From Trochalopteron elliotii (lineage: Eukaryota > Chordata > Aves > Passeriformes > Leiothrichidae), in the NCBI GenBank assembly GCA_024734555.1, contig JANPWX010000081.1:898452-962451 (forward strand): a stretch of DNA of 64,000 nt. The letters are read 5' to 3'. Under the pieces are notes generated by a model, which worked only from the letters and a program-made list of their open reading frames with translations, had not been told where the DNA came from and made no database searches. The position numbers were made by a program, and so were the translations under genes. Positions 50,862 to 63,366 of this stretch are shown here, in pieces (position 1 is the stretch's first letter; each line of letters begins with the position of its first letter).

Positions 50862-51855
50862 CTCTGTTACTCCCCTCCTCAGTTGGACATGGATAAGAAA
50901 ATATATTAAAAGAATCATATGTTGAGATAAGGACAGGGAGAGATCACTCATCAGTTACTGTCACAGGCAAAACAGGCCTGACTTTGAGATATAAAATGTT
51001 TATTTACCAACCAAAATCAGAGCAAGATAATGAGAAGTAAAACAAATCCTATAAACACCTTTCCCCCACCTCTTCCTCTTTCCCAGCCCTGACTCCTCCC
51101 ATAGCAGTGCAGGGAGATGGGAATGGGGATAATGGTCAGTTCATTACATGTTTTTTCTGCTGTTGCTCAAGGAGAGGGGGTCTTCGCCTTCTCCAGCATG
51201 GGGTCCTTCCCACAGGACACAGTTCTCCATGAACTTCTCCAGCATGAATCCTTCCCATGGGCTACAGTTCCTCATGAGCAGCTCCAGCATGGCTCCCTTC
51301 CACAGGGCCACAGGTCCTACCAGGAAACCTGCTCCAGTGTAGGTTCCTCTCTCCACAGGACTGCGGATCCCTCTCAGGAGCCTGCTCCAGCATGACTTTC
51401 CCATGGATTCATAGCCCTCTTTCAGGCATTTACGTGCCCCTGTGTGGATCTCCTCCGGCCTGTGGATATCTGCTTCCTTGTGGACCTCCATGGGCCGCAG
51501 GGACACAGCTGCCTCACCCTACGCTGCACCATGGCCTGCCCTGGTGCCTGGGCCCCTCCTTGGTGACTGACCTTTGTGCCTGCAAAGTTGATTCTCTTGT
51601 ATATTCTCAATCCACTCTTCTCTGGGTGCAATTATTTCTGCACAATAATCTTTTTCACCTTCTTAAATATGTTATCACAGAGGTGTTACCACCATTTCTG
51701 ATTGGCCCAGCATTGGCAGCAGCAGGCTGGTCCATCTTGGATTCATCTGGCATTCGCTTTGTCCAACACAGAGGAAGCTTTTGGCAGCTGCTTACAGAAG
51801 CCACCCTTGTAGTCCCCCTCCTGCTACCAAACACTTGCCACACAAACCCAATACA
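50862..51855 (-). mobile_element. Long avian LTR, minus orientation, 3' end truncated
   Basis: On the minus strand the element starts TGTATTGGGTTTG at 51855 and runs leftward. A TATA-like ATATTTAAGAAGG lies near 51660-51672. A long internally repetitive region (51190-51400) follows, in which units of the type 'ctccagcatggg...cttcccac' recur roughly every 45-50 bp on the plus strand. An AATAAA polyadenylation signal follows at plus-strand 50999-51004. The terminal segment fades at about 50862, so the last few tens of bases and any target-site duplication are missing. I recognise the type as a common bird LTR (probably ERVL-like). No internal retroviral genes are adjacent. Confidence 0.85.
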
Positions 51856-54060
51856 CAATGTAAGAATAAAACTGATGTTTGGATCAGAAGAAAATAGTTT
51901 TACTGCTGGCTACCTTGGAAGGCTTTCTCTCCCTGAGCAGCACAGACATGATCTGTGCAGATCACCAACTAGAATAATCCATGCACACCTTATCTCATTT
52001 CTTCCTTCTCTATTCTGGTGCCTTTTAAGATTGCAACACTTTACTCTCCCTTGTACTTCAGAAGATAATATTTTTATCTTCTCAAAGGCTTTGATTCATC
52101 CTAAATTACCATGGATAGCACTGTTATGTGATAAAGGATTCATTGCCATACAGACAAAGCAGGGCAGAGGTTTGAGGGTAATCTGTCTCAGCTACAGCAA
52201 GTGATCAGCCCCATGGCCAGGGTGGACACCCATTACCATGGGGCCAGATGAAGACTTGCAGATACTTTTGGGATTAGAGTGGCTGGAGAAGGAACAAGGG
52301 AAATAGAAGGATAAGGGGATGAAAGAGGTTATCCATGTAAACAGAGGCTGGTTACAGTGCTTGAATGGCCAAGCCCTGTGCCTGATCTGTCATTTCCTCC
52401 ATTAAACATTAAAAATGTCTTCTACTTCTGACATTTCAGTCTGTCATTTCTTCTCATTCAACTTAATTTCTGACTGTTTTTCTGGGTGAGCACAAACTCC
52501 TTATCTATGTGCAGAAGACCTTGGGAATTTCTGAGTGAAAGCAGCCAGAGTAGTGCCAGAGCTCACAGGTGCTGTGTGTGATGGGTCACCACTGCAGTAT
52601 ATGAGGGTGCAAGATCTAGCCAGTCTCATTCCTAGAGAGGAACATTTCCCAAAGGAAATTGAGATAATTTGTCATCAGTCATTCAGTTTGATGAAAAATA
52701 GTTTATTGTTATGTATGAGTTCCATATTTTGCTGAATTAGGGCCTGCAAGAGAAATGGCTCATGTTTTAAAAAAATGCCCTTGATGGAAATAAGAGACGA
52801 GTATTTGTATTGCCTGCATAAGTTATCAGGCATGGTACAGATGGTGAGGGACTTTGCACTGCAGATGGGAATGATTCAGAAGATGATAAAAGTGCTAAAT
52901 CCAAACCCTTACTCCATCACTGTCTGGGGATAGACATTGTTACAGGAAAGTTTACATATAAAGTTTACTTTCAGCAAATATGCATACTTGTGGGAGTGAA
53001 AGTTAGAGGACAAGAAAATGGAAGCTTTTCCAATGGTAATGGGAATCTTTCTGGTACTAAAATAATAAGTAAGTTATACATAGTATACAGTTCTTGAGAT
53101 GCTGTGGAGATGATAATATCAACAAATGAAACTGCTTTGGGAACTGCAACCACAGCAGTGAGTAGTTTAAGGACATCAGGATGAAACTCTACTCAGATCA
53201 CTAATGTGTAAAATCTCCACAACCTATACCATGCTGGACAAATCTGCAAGCTAAACACACAGGTATAATACAGGCATTTCTGTGGCAAGAGTTATAGTAT
53301 GTAAAATAATCCTCAAAACAACTAGCAAATTAATACCATCACTTACCTGCAGTTTATCAACTGTTTGATTTCAATGACAGTTTATATGAAGGAAAACAAC
53401 CACTCACATTTTATGCCAGTAATGTCTTCTAAGAAGGCATGCTATTGAAAAGAGCAATACAGATATCCAGTGTGTCTTTTCTTTTTCTAAAATCATAATA
53501 AGATCCTTATAGAGAGAAGAAAAATATTGTTATTTGTTAGATTTTTTTTTAGCCAAGACATACAACTGGTCTAAGAGAACAGAAATTCGTAGTTACAAAA
53601 AATTCTTTCCTAAATTAATTTCCTTTTCCAAATTCTTTCCCCGATATATTGTAATATTACTAAATTTTGGAAAGATGAAATGACCATTTTGAATAGTGAA
53701 AGTGAAAAATAGGCCAAATATCTTGTTCTGATAAATTTAGTTTTCTTCAAAACCCTCTAAAAAGTCAAGAAGTAAATATGGCAAATTTTTAATAGCACTA
53801 TACTCTGCATGAGGATTATAAGAGTATATTTTCATTATTTTTCTTGAATTTGGAAGCATGATGAGTCTTAGAATTTCAGTTTTATGCACAATTTAAAATT
53901 TTCTCGTGTTTTAGTTGACATTTTGTTGTGTGCATGAGTCTACATTCAGAAAAGGAAGTCCATTTAATTTTCTGGAAACAGGCTTGCAGGTTTTTCTAAA
54001 TAGTATTCATGTCTAGGCCAGGATTTTACCTAGTTTCTCATGAGGTTAAAGATTCAACAC
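51856..54060. other. Noncoding stretch between two LTRs
   Basis: No gene is recognised. A perfect 9-bp inverted repeat (GCCCCATGG at 52208-52216 and CCATGGGGC at 52236-52244) surrounds a short GC-richer patch. It might be a remnant of another LTR, but I cannot show that. Confidence 0.5.
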
Positions 54061-54637
54061 TGTGGTGGTTTTGGCTAGGGTAGAATTAATTTTCTTCACT
54101 GTGGCTGGTTAGGGGCTGTGTATTGGATTTGTGCTGAACACAGGGTTGATAATACAGAGATGTTTTTGTTATTCTGAGCAGGGCTTGCACAGAGCCAAGG
54201 CCTTTCCTGCTTTTCCTAAAGCCATGATGGTGAGGGGGTTGGGGGTCCCTGGGAGGAGACACAGCTGGGAGAGGTGACCCCAAGTGACCACAGGAATATC
54301 CCAGATCGTGTGACATCATGCTCAATATTTAAAGTGGGCTGAAGAAGGAGGAAGGGGGTGATGTTTTGGGGTTTTTTTCCCAGGTAATGGTCAGATATGA
54401 TGGGACCCTGCTCTCCCAGGATGGCTGAACCCCTGCCTGCCCTTGGGAAGCAGTGAATGAATTTCTTGTTTTGCTTTTCTAGGGAGCACAGGTTTTGCTT
54501 TCCCTATTAAACTGCCTTTATCTCAACCCACAATTTTTCCAGCTTTTACCCTTCTGATTCTCTCCCTGATGCTGCTGGAGGGGAATGAGTGAGCAGCTGC
54601 CTGGGACCTGGCTGCTGGCTTGGGTTAAATGACAACA
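54061..54637 (+). mobile_element. Complete ERVL-type solo LTR with 5-bp target-site duplication
   Basis: A 577-bp LTR that begins TGTGGTGGTTTTGGC and ends TTAAATGACAACA. AACAC occurs immediately on both sides (54056-54060 and 54638-54642), which is the 5-bp duplication expected of ERVL elements. It contains a TATA-like box (about 54323-54333) and an ATTAAA polyadenylation signal (54506-54511), followed by 'tttatctcaaccca', a hallmark of the avian ERVL LTR family. It has no internal region, so it is a solo LTR. CpG is scarce, which suggests an older age than the LTR at 48135. The 79-codon minus frame at 54086-54325 is antisense to it. Confidence 0.92.
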
Positions 54638-55584
54638 AACACTATGAAGTGCTTCTTATAAAACTTCTGTGCTATTATAGATAAAAATTTTCTTCAGCCA
54701 AAGCTATCAGTTCTTACAGTAGAATGTATCCTAGTATTTTTTGGCAAGTAGTATTTTCTCTGTCAAGTTGTTTAGAACTTCTGGTACACAAATATCTATT
54801 TCTGTCCAGGAACAAGGAGACATCTCTAAAGTTTATTAGCTCTGGCTCATATAATTCATCTCATTTTGAATTATTGAGAAGTGAAAACTAGATCTACAAG
54901 CAGACAATTAAGATAATAAGTAACATTCAACTACAGCATTCTAGGGACTAACACAAAGTGTTTCTTTTCTTAGAAGCAAATTGTTTTCTATTTATGCAAA
55001 TACTTAGAAATCTCTTAAGACAGGAGTTTACATAATCAAAGTGGCTACTTACACAGGCTTAAGCATATTTACCACTTACTCATATTCAAAGTGCTTTGAA
55101 ACATCAAGTAAAAAGCATAGGAAATAGTCCCATGAAATAAAGACACCATTTACAGTACAGAACTGTAAAAAAGTGTAGGATCTGTTGATCTAACAAAGTC
55201 TTTGAAACCTTTTGTTTGGCATCCTGCCCATGCAGACCCTGTACAAAGCTTTACATAGTCAAGATACAAAAAGGAATTCAAGAATCACCCTTTTTCAGAT
55301 AAAGTCCAACTACCTTTTAGTTTCATGCTCTTGACACTTACAGACGGGTATATGTGAAAGCCAAAGATTGTGTTAGATTCTTACTCTGCTCTTGTAACCC
55401 CATGGAAACCCATGACTGCATCAAGTAAAACTGAGAATGGCTGTTTTGTGTTCCTACTCATAAACACCTTACAAGAAGGCACCAAATAGCAGAATAAAGA
55501 GCTGGCACAGACCTGTGCCAGGCAGGTCTATGGGATTGCCTCAATGGAGGCATTTAAGAACCATTGATAATTCATTGGTGTTTT
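54638..55584. other. AT-rich noncoding stretch
   Basis: Unique sequence between two LTRs. No retroviral internal genes are visible, so the two LTRs are not the ends of one provirus. Confidence 0.55.
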
Positions 55585-56070
55585 AGCAGTTGCTTAGAGC
55601 CCACTCTAAGTCAAGGACTTTTCAATGCCTCATGCTCAGTTATTGAGGGGTTGCATGAGCAGCTGGGGGGAAGGAGCACGGGCAGGGCAGCTGACCCAAA
55701 CTGGACAAAGGAATATTCCACACCACAGAACATGACAGGCAATCAATCCACAGTGGGAAGTTTGCTAGAAGGGGTTGATTGGTGCTGGCGCATTGGCTGA
55801 GCATCAGTCAGGGGGTAGTGAGCAATTGCATTGTTCACCACATGTTTTTCATGGGTTTTTTATGGGTTATATTACTTTCTCTTTCTCCTTTCCATTAAAA
55901 TTATAATTTAACATAAAATAATAATAATAATTATAATTATATTTTAGTTAATTTCAACTATTAAACTGCTCTTAATTCAAGCCATGAGTATTTACTTTTA
56001 TTTTCACTCAGGACTGGGAGTGACTGAGTGGCTTAGTGGTATCTAGTTGCTGTCTGGTGTTAAAGCAGCA
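55585..56070 (+). mobile_element. Diverged avian ERV LTR
   Basis: A plus-strand LTR related in type to the ERVL LTRs. It has 'agctgacccaaactggacaaag', then 'ggtagtgagcaattgcattg', an expanded A/T-rich segment with AAT triplets (55908-55945), then 'ctattaaactgctctta' with an ATTAAA signal near 55959, and ends near 'gctgtctggtgttaaagcagca' at 56070. The usual TATA-bearing segment after 'ggaatattccacacca' appears deleted or replaced. No clear target-site duplication was found. The left border is approximate. Confidence 0.75.
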
Positions 56071-56439
56071 ATGAAGTTGGCCCTCTTTGGTGCAGGTTCA
56101 CGCTGCCAGGTCATGATCATCTTTGAGGTTTAGCTGGTCTTTTTTGGCAATGCTAATTCTTAGTCAGTCTGCCTTGACTTGTGGTGAATGAGGCTATTTG
56201 TCCTACTGAGCTTTGCATTCTCTTTTGCTTGTATTTTTTGTGTGCTTTTTTATTGCTTTTTTTTTTTAATTAATTTATTATTGAGGTCACTTCAGGTAGC
56301 AATGAACCAGTTCCCCCATTTTGATATGAGCAATGAGCTGGGTGAGAGTTCACACCATTCTATTACCCAGGTTATTAACAAACAGTATTTGCTGCAATAC
56401 ATACCCATGAAGTGGCTGCCATTTGGACATTGAACCAAT
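56071..56439. other. Noncoding stretch
   Basis: T-rich in the middle (56220-56275). The overlapping frames at 56188 and 56292 are in opposite directions. The minus one may include a further scrap of LINE coding sequence, but this is not convincing on its own. Confidence 0.4.
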
Positions 56440-56580
56440 GATGAAAATAAGCTTTCAGCCTGAGAGTTTAGCCAGTTTTGCACCCGTTTATCAGCCTATA
56501 TTTCACTGAGTTGGCTGTGTGAATGCTAGTGAAGACCATGTTGAAAGCCTGGGAAAAGGAGTTCAGTACAGAGTTGGCAG
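56440..56580 (-). pseudogene. Possible CR1 reverse-transcriptase scrap
   Basis: Read on the minus strand, about 56531-56565 encodes SFSQAFNMVF. This closely resembles the DFSKAFD.V motif-A region of CR1-type reverse transcriptases. Just downstream on the same strand another frame gives QNWLNSQAE, similar to the W-L-x-x-R-x-Q that follows in the family. Only these short blocks are recognisable, in different frames, so the call is tentative. Confidence 0.45.
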
Positions 56581-59500
56581 GCAGGGCCTGTGGAGAAAAA
56601 AGACTTGTTGAGATAATAATGACCCTGACAATCCTTTACTGGAATTGATCTTTATAAAATTACGTATACCTGTTGTGGGTGGACCAGCTTCACTGTGAAA
56701 AATAAATAGGAAATGCATATAAGGACACTTACAATGATAAAAATAATTATTTCCAGTATCATAAACTGCACAAAACCCTCCTGTTCATGGCTACGCCAAA
56801 TTACTATATAAGAAAGAATATACTTAACTATACAAAGCAAAAATAGAAGCCTTATTATGCTACTTTTCTTCCAGTAGTGATTCAATGGTAGAATTTATGT
56901 TGATAATCTGCCGTTAGAAATGTCATCAGTCAAAAACTGAAATCTCAAAGGGTTAAAGACAACATATTCTGCAATGCTACAGTCATGAAAAAGAGAGAGA
57001 GCAGAACAGAATATATATTTCTACCAAAAATGTTTAAGACATTAAGTGTTAAGTACCTAGCCCACATCTTTTCTCTGTAATCACACTGTATTTTATGTCT
57101 GCTACATGAAAAACACAATGTAAATGTACTAAATGTCTTTATATTCCAAGTAGGTAAATGGTCTGCTTTGCAAGTGAAAATGAGTGTTCATGCTTCACTT
57201 ACTACAAAATACTACGCCAATAGAAAATGGAAGAGGAAATCAAAGAGAAAAGAAATGAATAATACAGAGAAAAATCATAGAAGTTATGTTGATGAAATAG
57301 TCCTGCTAGTCCAGGTTAACACTACCTGTATGACTGGCAGCTTAATAGAAGCAATCGACTTGTTAAATAGTATTTCATTGTGTATAACTCATTATCAATG
57401 AAACTTTCAATTTTCATTTCTAAACAAATTGGGACTCCTCTTTGGACTACTGCAAACACTACATTTTCATTTAAGTAGCCTGGACACACAGAAATAGGTC
57501 AGTTTATTGTTGAAGGAATTTCTCTCACATACCTTTAGATTATTTTGTTCTCCCCCCCCAGAGAAGACAAAATGGTTGGACCTAAGCCCTGAATAAACAG
57601 GAGAAAAAATCTGTTGGTTTTGTTTGGTTGGTTGGTTTTTGTAAATTGAATTTTTCATGGTTACATTATTAATAGAGAGTCGATATAAAGAACAGCTATA
57701 GGTCATCTTTCCATTATTTCTCACTGAAAAATAAATTAAGACTGCAATAAAACATCTCGTAAGAGTTTTGACATAAATCATTCAAATAGCCTTACTCAAG
57801 ACAAGAAAGATTACACTGGCATGAAAAGGTTGGGTAAAGGCTGACATTTTCCCTAAAATGGGGTTTGTGACAGCCAAAGAAAGATAAACCACTATAGCAA
57901 GCAAAAAGGCCTCATGTGAGAGCAAATAAAGTCAGGATATATAAATAGAAGAACTTGTCTGATAAATTTGAAAAAGAAGAAAAACAACAAACCAACAAAC
58001 TACAACCATCAGGTTACGGTCAGGCTGAAATTTGATTATTGTATATATCAAGTAAGACTGCCCATGATAATCTGTATATAGAACCCAAATAAAAATTTTG
58101 CATGAAATCAAACTTCAAGAAAATACAGTATCTCTGACTTGAAAATGTCTTAAGACTTTTCTTTTTTAATATAGACAGCAATAAATGAGCTAGGAAACCA
58201 AGCAGTTGAAACAGTAAAATGCAGTTGTTTATGTTCCAGACTGTCACTGAGAAAACAGAACCTACAATGCTTATCCTGGATCAATGTGTGTGTAATTCAA
58301 GTAGTATCAGAAATTCTTTGGAAGACCTTTTCACATCTTAAAAGGGGACATACAGAATGGAGACAAATTACAAATTATAAACCTTGTAAAAGACAGCTGG
58401 CACAAGGCATTAAACAAAAACTAATGGGAAACACTTTTTCTGCCTTCCAAGTGAACATTAAATAAGGTGAGTGCTGAAATGTCACTTTCACAATGGGCTG
58501 GAAATCATTTGCATTGATTCTTCAATAGGCTGAGAGCATCTAAAAGCTTGTAGCGTTTTGATGATTGTCAGAGGGTTTTATAGAAAAATGTTTTATCACG
58601 TGTTTGATCAACAGATAGGTCCCTCAAATTCACCATTGCAAACAGCCATAACTGGCAAATTCAAAACAGAGTTTATAAAAAAACCAAGATCAACTGAACT
58701 AAGGAAAATCAGAGCATTTTTGTGTTTGGGTCACTAGTCTAGGAGTGGAATTCTTGATCTGCTAAGTTTCCCCCTGTGACCTTACCAAATTCACTCAGAC
58801 CAAATTCATGCAAGGCTATGGGTAGAACTTAAGCATCAAAAATTTAAATTCTCAAAAATTCTGCTTATTTGATGGTCAAAGACAGAAGAATTTAACATAA
58901 AACACACTTGAATATTAAAATTATTCCCTTTTACCTCTGGATACACTCCAAAGTGTCTCAGACTGGAGAACATTTGAGCTATTTTCACTAATTAATTTAC
59001 TTCCTGCTGGAATCAAAAAAATGCTAAGGATGACACAACAAACAAAACGGGGGGCTTATGACTTGTTAGGAATCAGCAGTAATGCAACATGGGAGATACA
59101 CAGACTTAATGTTAAACAAGGATTACATCACAGGAAATTCATGTTTGTGCAATATAACCTTTAACTTATGTCAATATGGAAAATAGCATTAAATAGTTAA
59201 TATTTGTCTAGAAAAATAAATGAGGTACACATGCTGTACCTCACCTCTCAGCTCGGAAGACAATTAGCAAATTCACATACAGCACAGAAAAATGGTCTGG
59301 TGTCAGCGGTCTTTATGACAACACATTACCAGAAATTACATCAAAAGTTAAAAGTATTTCCAAAGAGAAATTGTAGAGAAGCAGGAAGAAAGACTAAATT
59401 ATCCAGTCAACTTCTGTTTCAGGACCTTGAATTCCCCAACTTTATTTTACCTTCAAAAGGCTCTGCTGCTTGCATGACGTATTTATAATAGCGAGATCTT

Positions 59501-59617
59501 AGCATATCTATTAATCAGTGTCAGCTTTTACTGAGAAAACTTATCAATGTGTATCAGGAATCATCGTGATCAGAAACTATTCTAACAACCCTCAGCTATT
59601 AAGCAAGATTTAAAGTT

Positions 59618-59702
59618 ATATATACACGTGTGTGTGTATATATAAATATATATATCATAAATATATATATATTGCATATATATGTACATATATAGAGATA
59701 GG
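59618..59702. repeat. TA/TG-rich dinucleotide repeat
   Basis: A compound, interrupted (TA)n with a short (TG)n block, containing several self-complementary TATATA segments. Confidence 0.85.
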
Positions 59703-62700
59703 GATGGAATGTCAAGCAGATCAATGATAATTAATTTGTACAGTCTAGGAAATTATATCTACCTCAGGCAATCAAAGATTTCTTTAATAATTGCACTGGA
59801 ACCTGTTTTTCAAGCAATTAGAATTTAGTTGCCAGCAAACATCTTAGATTAAAAGAAATGGCATTTTAAAATTACATGAATAAAAATTAAATGGAAATTA
59901 AGACTACCGTTGTCTAATAAGCAATCAGAAACACAGGAAGATACAAATTCCCAAGATTACCAGAATAAGTTTAGTTCTGCATTTCTCAAGCTTTTTTCAG
60001 TAATTTGAAGTGATATTATGGGAGTGATCTTGTACGTACTGGTTAGTGGGAGTTCCAGTGCCTTCAGTGGGGATTCTACAAGTCCTGTACCTAGGGAGGT
60101 GAGTCTATGGGACAAAAAGATTCTCATCAATTCCTAGAAGTGTACAAACCAGAGAACGGACACAAAACCTTTTTCATTCTGATGTTTTTTGCTGCTGGGG
60201 ACTTACAATCCTAGTAGTCAATGTTGGAAATCTATAATGTGCTTCAATATGTTATCAACGGGTAATTGAGCTTGAATATTATTTATTGATATTAAACTTG
60301 ACAGTCAAAAGCATAAGCCTCAGATATTATGTTAAATACATTGTCCCATAGGATGCTTTGAATATTTTTTTTAAAATTTAATGTGCTGTTAGTATCAATG
60401 CAGCAGACATAAAATTAATAAAAAAATCCTAATGAGAATTGGGTGGGTTTAGATAATTCTCCAGTGGATTTATTATCTTAGAAAAGTGGTGTTCTAAGGC
60501 ATTTTGATGACTCAAGGGACCATCAACAAAACAGGGTTTCTCTTGTATCTTGGTTTCCAAACCATTTCATGTTAGTAAAGTTAGCATACAATGACTATTT
60601 AAGGCCCATAAGAATTGAGCAGTATCCTTGACCCCATTTGAAAAAATATATCCCCTGAAAATAGGAGAGATATTCAAAATTTAAGAATGAACTACAATGT
60701 TCTAAATGAACTATAGTGTTGAGGACAAATCTAAGTGACAAAACACAGGAAGGTGATAAGACAATTTGGTTTTTTCAGGCTTTAGCTCCTCTAGATAGCA
60801 ATTGTTCTGCTGCAGGATTTTATTATGAATTAAATTAGTTCTTATATTGGATGAAGTGATGCTCATTAAACTTTTATATTTCTATAAACCCCAGTTAGGG
60901 ATAAGAATCTGTATGGAAAAAAAGGCAAAACACTATACATGTAGAAACAAGAAAAGTTATTTCCTACTTTTGGAGGAACTGAAGACTTTACATCATGCTA
61001 AACACTTATGCACATGGCTAACACAAACTCAAAAGAATCAGTCACACACCTAGAAGTTAATCTGTGAGAAAACATTTCCATTGGTGTAGTGAAGAAAATA
61101 AGTAATGCACAAAGATTTAAAGGAGAAAAAAATCAAAGATCTTTATAGATAAGATTTAGATTTTTTTATAGATACAGATTTTCTTTTTTTTTTGATAAAG
61201 ATCAAGTAAGAATCCATCAGTATCAACTACTGCCCTGAGAGCTGGTTGTAAAGGACTTAACACAGAGTAATTGTTACACACTGATTTTAGCTGTGTATGA
61301 TGATTCAGCCTTCAGACCATTTAATTTGTAAACTCAAACTGTCTAACTGCATTTTTGGGGAACAAGAAAGGAAATGAAAGAAGGAAATGCAGGAGGACGC
61401 ATTTGCAGGGATGTGGATAGTAATAGAAGATAGATAATAATTTTTCAATTAAAGCCATATCAAAAAGGAAATTGTAGATCAGGTTAAGCCATTTGACCTT
61501 AAGTCAGCAATATGAGAGAAACCACAGGGTTTCTTATAATGAGGTTTAATGGAGGTTGTTTTTACATACATTTCTAGGACATACTACTTCACAAGAAGGT
61601 GTTACAGCTCAGGAAGAGCAAGAAATTAATTCAAAAGATGATAACATGAATAAATATTTCCTTATAGGTGTTGTAATTCCGGAAACTTAGATTTTGGGGT
61701 CACAATATCCATAGTTTCTCTGGTCATTCATAAATTGTCAGAAAGCAAATTTTGTTTCTTCTACTATATTAGCACAATACCTAGTGTTGGACACTCACGT
61801 CCATTCTCGACTGATTCAGAATATCTTTTGCTATGAGTTTAATAAATAACACTCTGAGTCCCTTAAAATTTTAATTGTGATTTATACAAACCATCACCTA
61901 ATCCATGATTTTTCTATGAAATACATTTCTGACTATATCTTTCTTTCTAATAATATATAAAAAATGCAGATATATTCTGTAGATGATCTGTGTCTTGCAC
62001 CTTGGAAAAATAATGGTTTAGAGGATAAATTTTGACTTATAAAGAGTTAATTACACAACACCTTTCATTCTGGGAAAAAAAACAGTCTCTTTCAAAATGC
62101 CAGTATGACTTTCCCCAAATGTGTGCATCAGCATAACTTGTCTGAAAGTGAATGATCTCATGAAAAGACTTTTAGGCAGTTTTTGAGAACATGAAAACAA
62201 CCCACAAGCAAACCAACCTACCAAAAACAACCCAGGAACTATAACTCACATGTTTATGAATCATCTGAAGGATTCTGTTCACCTGTTTTAATTATTTATT
62301 TGATCTGTTAACTCTCAGTAAAAAAGTATAACCTCAATAGGTGCTAAAGCGATCTAGCAGGCCAGCATTTGATGCTACTTGAGCACTGATGGAGGAGATT
62401 TGTGCCATGATAAACTTAAACCAAATAAAATGTAAAAGTCTTCCTCAGCATGGAAGGAAATAGACCAAGTGGCCGCTGTGATTAGGTGGTTTGAGAGCGA
62501 TAGTTAACTTGAAATCTGCCCAGGGATCTAAAGCAAAATTAATTACTTATGAATTTAGAGTGCAACTTGGAGACATAGGGGATGGTCAGTCTCACGCAGC
62601 AGAGTTATAAAAACTGGTGCAATGCATTTTTTTCAAAGTTTTGTGTTTGAGGACTTTTGTTACACAGTTTAATATCTGGAAAATGGAGGGTTTCAATATT

Positions 62701-63339
62701 CTTCTTAGCTTGATGGAGAATGGGGGGAACTAACAAGGAACAAGAAAGACTATTCTAAGATAAGCTCTGCACAAATATCACAATATCAAATTTCATGGTG
62801 CTCTTGATTTGTTTCACATGTGATAAGCAGAATTGACAAGAAAAAATGAAGACACCCACAAAACTGCTGCTCAGAGATGCATTGTGGAATTGTTAATATA
62901 ACACTAAAACCAGAGAAAAATCAGAGAGAAATCAAAAAGAAACATTTTCTCAGGAATTTGTGCAATACAATATTAAATGTACTTGCTGTGTCATATAATA
63001 CTTTCTCTAGGACTCCATCTCTGAGTTGCCCTCTCAGAACAATTAAGTTTTGTCGATAACTGCAGCACAAATAGCGAGCTAAATCAAGTCTTTTGAAAAC
63101 CCTCTTTAATGAGGTAAAGCACAACAGCAAGTGTTGAATACCTATATTGATAATGTTCATGCTTTGCTTCTTTACAGCTACCTTAGGTGTGTGAAAGACA
63201 TTTATAGCCATAAAAATTAAAACACTTATTGTAACTGGTGAGGCCCAAGTGATTGCACTGAGCCCAATATTGATTGCAAGAGAGAGTTCCAGGGGGAACC
63301 AGAAGGGGGAATGGTGTCATTTTCCTTGGTGTTACTTCC

Positions 63340-63366
63340 ATTGATTGATTGATTGATTGATTGATG
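63340..63366. repeat. (GATT)n microsatellite
   Basis: About six consecutive GATT units. The minus frame here (63226-63426) reads through them as a Ser-Ile-Asn-Gln repeat and is not a gene. Confidence 0.9.

Noticed and set aside
52822..53097. 91-codon stop-to-stop plus-strand frame without a methionine, considered as a possible exon or retrocopy
   Set aside because: I recognised no protein family, and no convincing splice sites or flanking frame continuation were seen. Frames of this size occur by chance in 64 kb.
54061..56070. The two plus-strand LTRs at 54.1 and 55.6 kb as the two ends of one provirus
   Set aside because: The first LTR has its own 5-bp target duplication on both sides, the two LTRs differ greatly, and the sequence between them has no retroviral gene remnants.
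59618..59702. CRISPR-like or structured RNA array
   Set aside because: It is a simple TA/TG dinucleotide repeat with no spacer structure, in a vertebrate genome.
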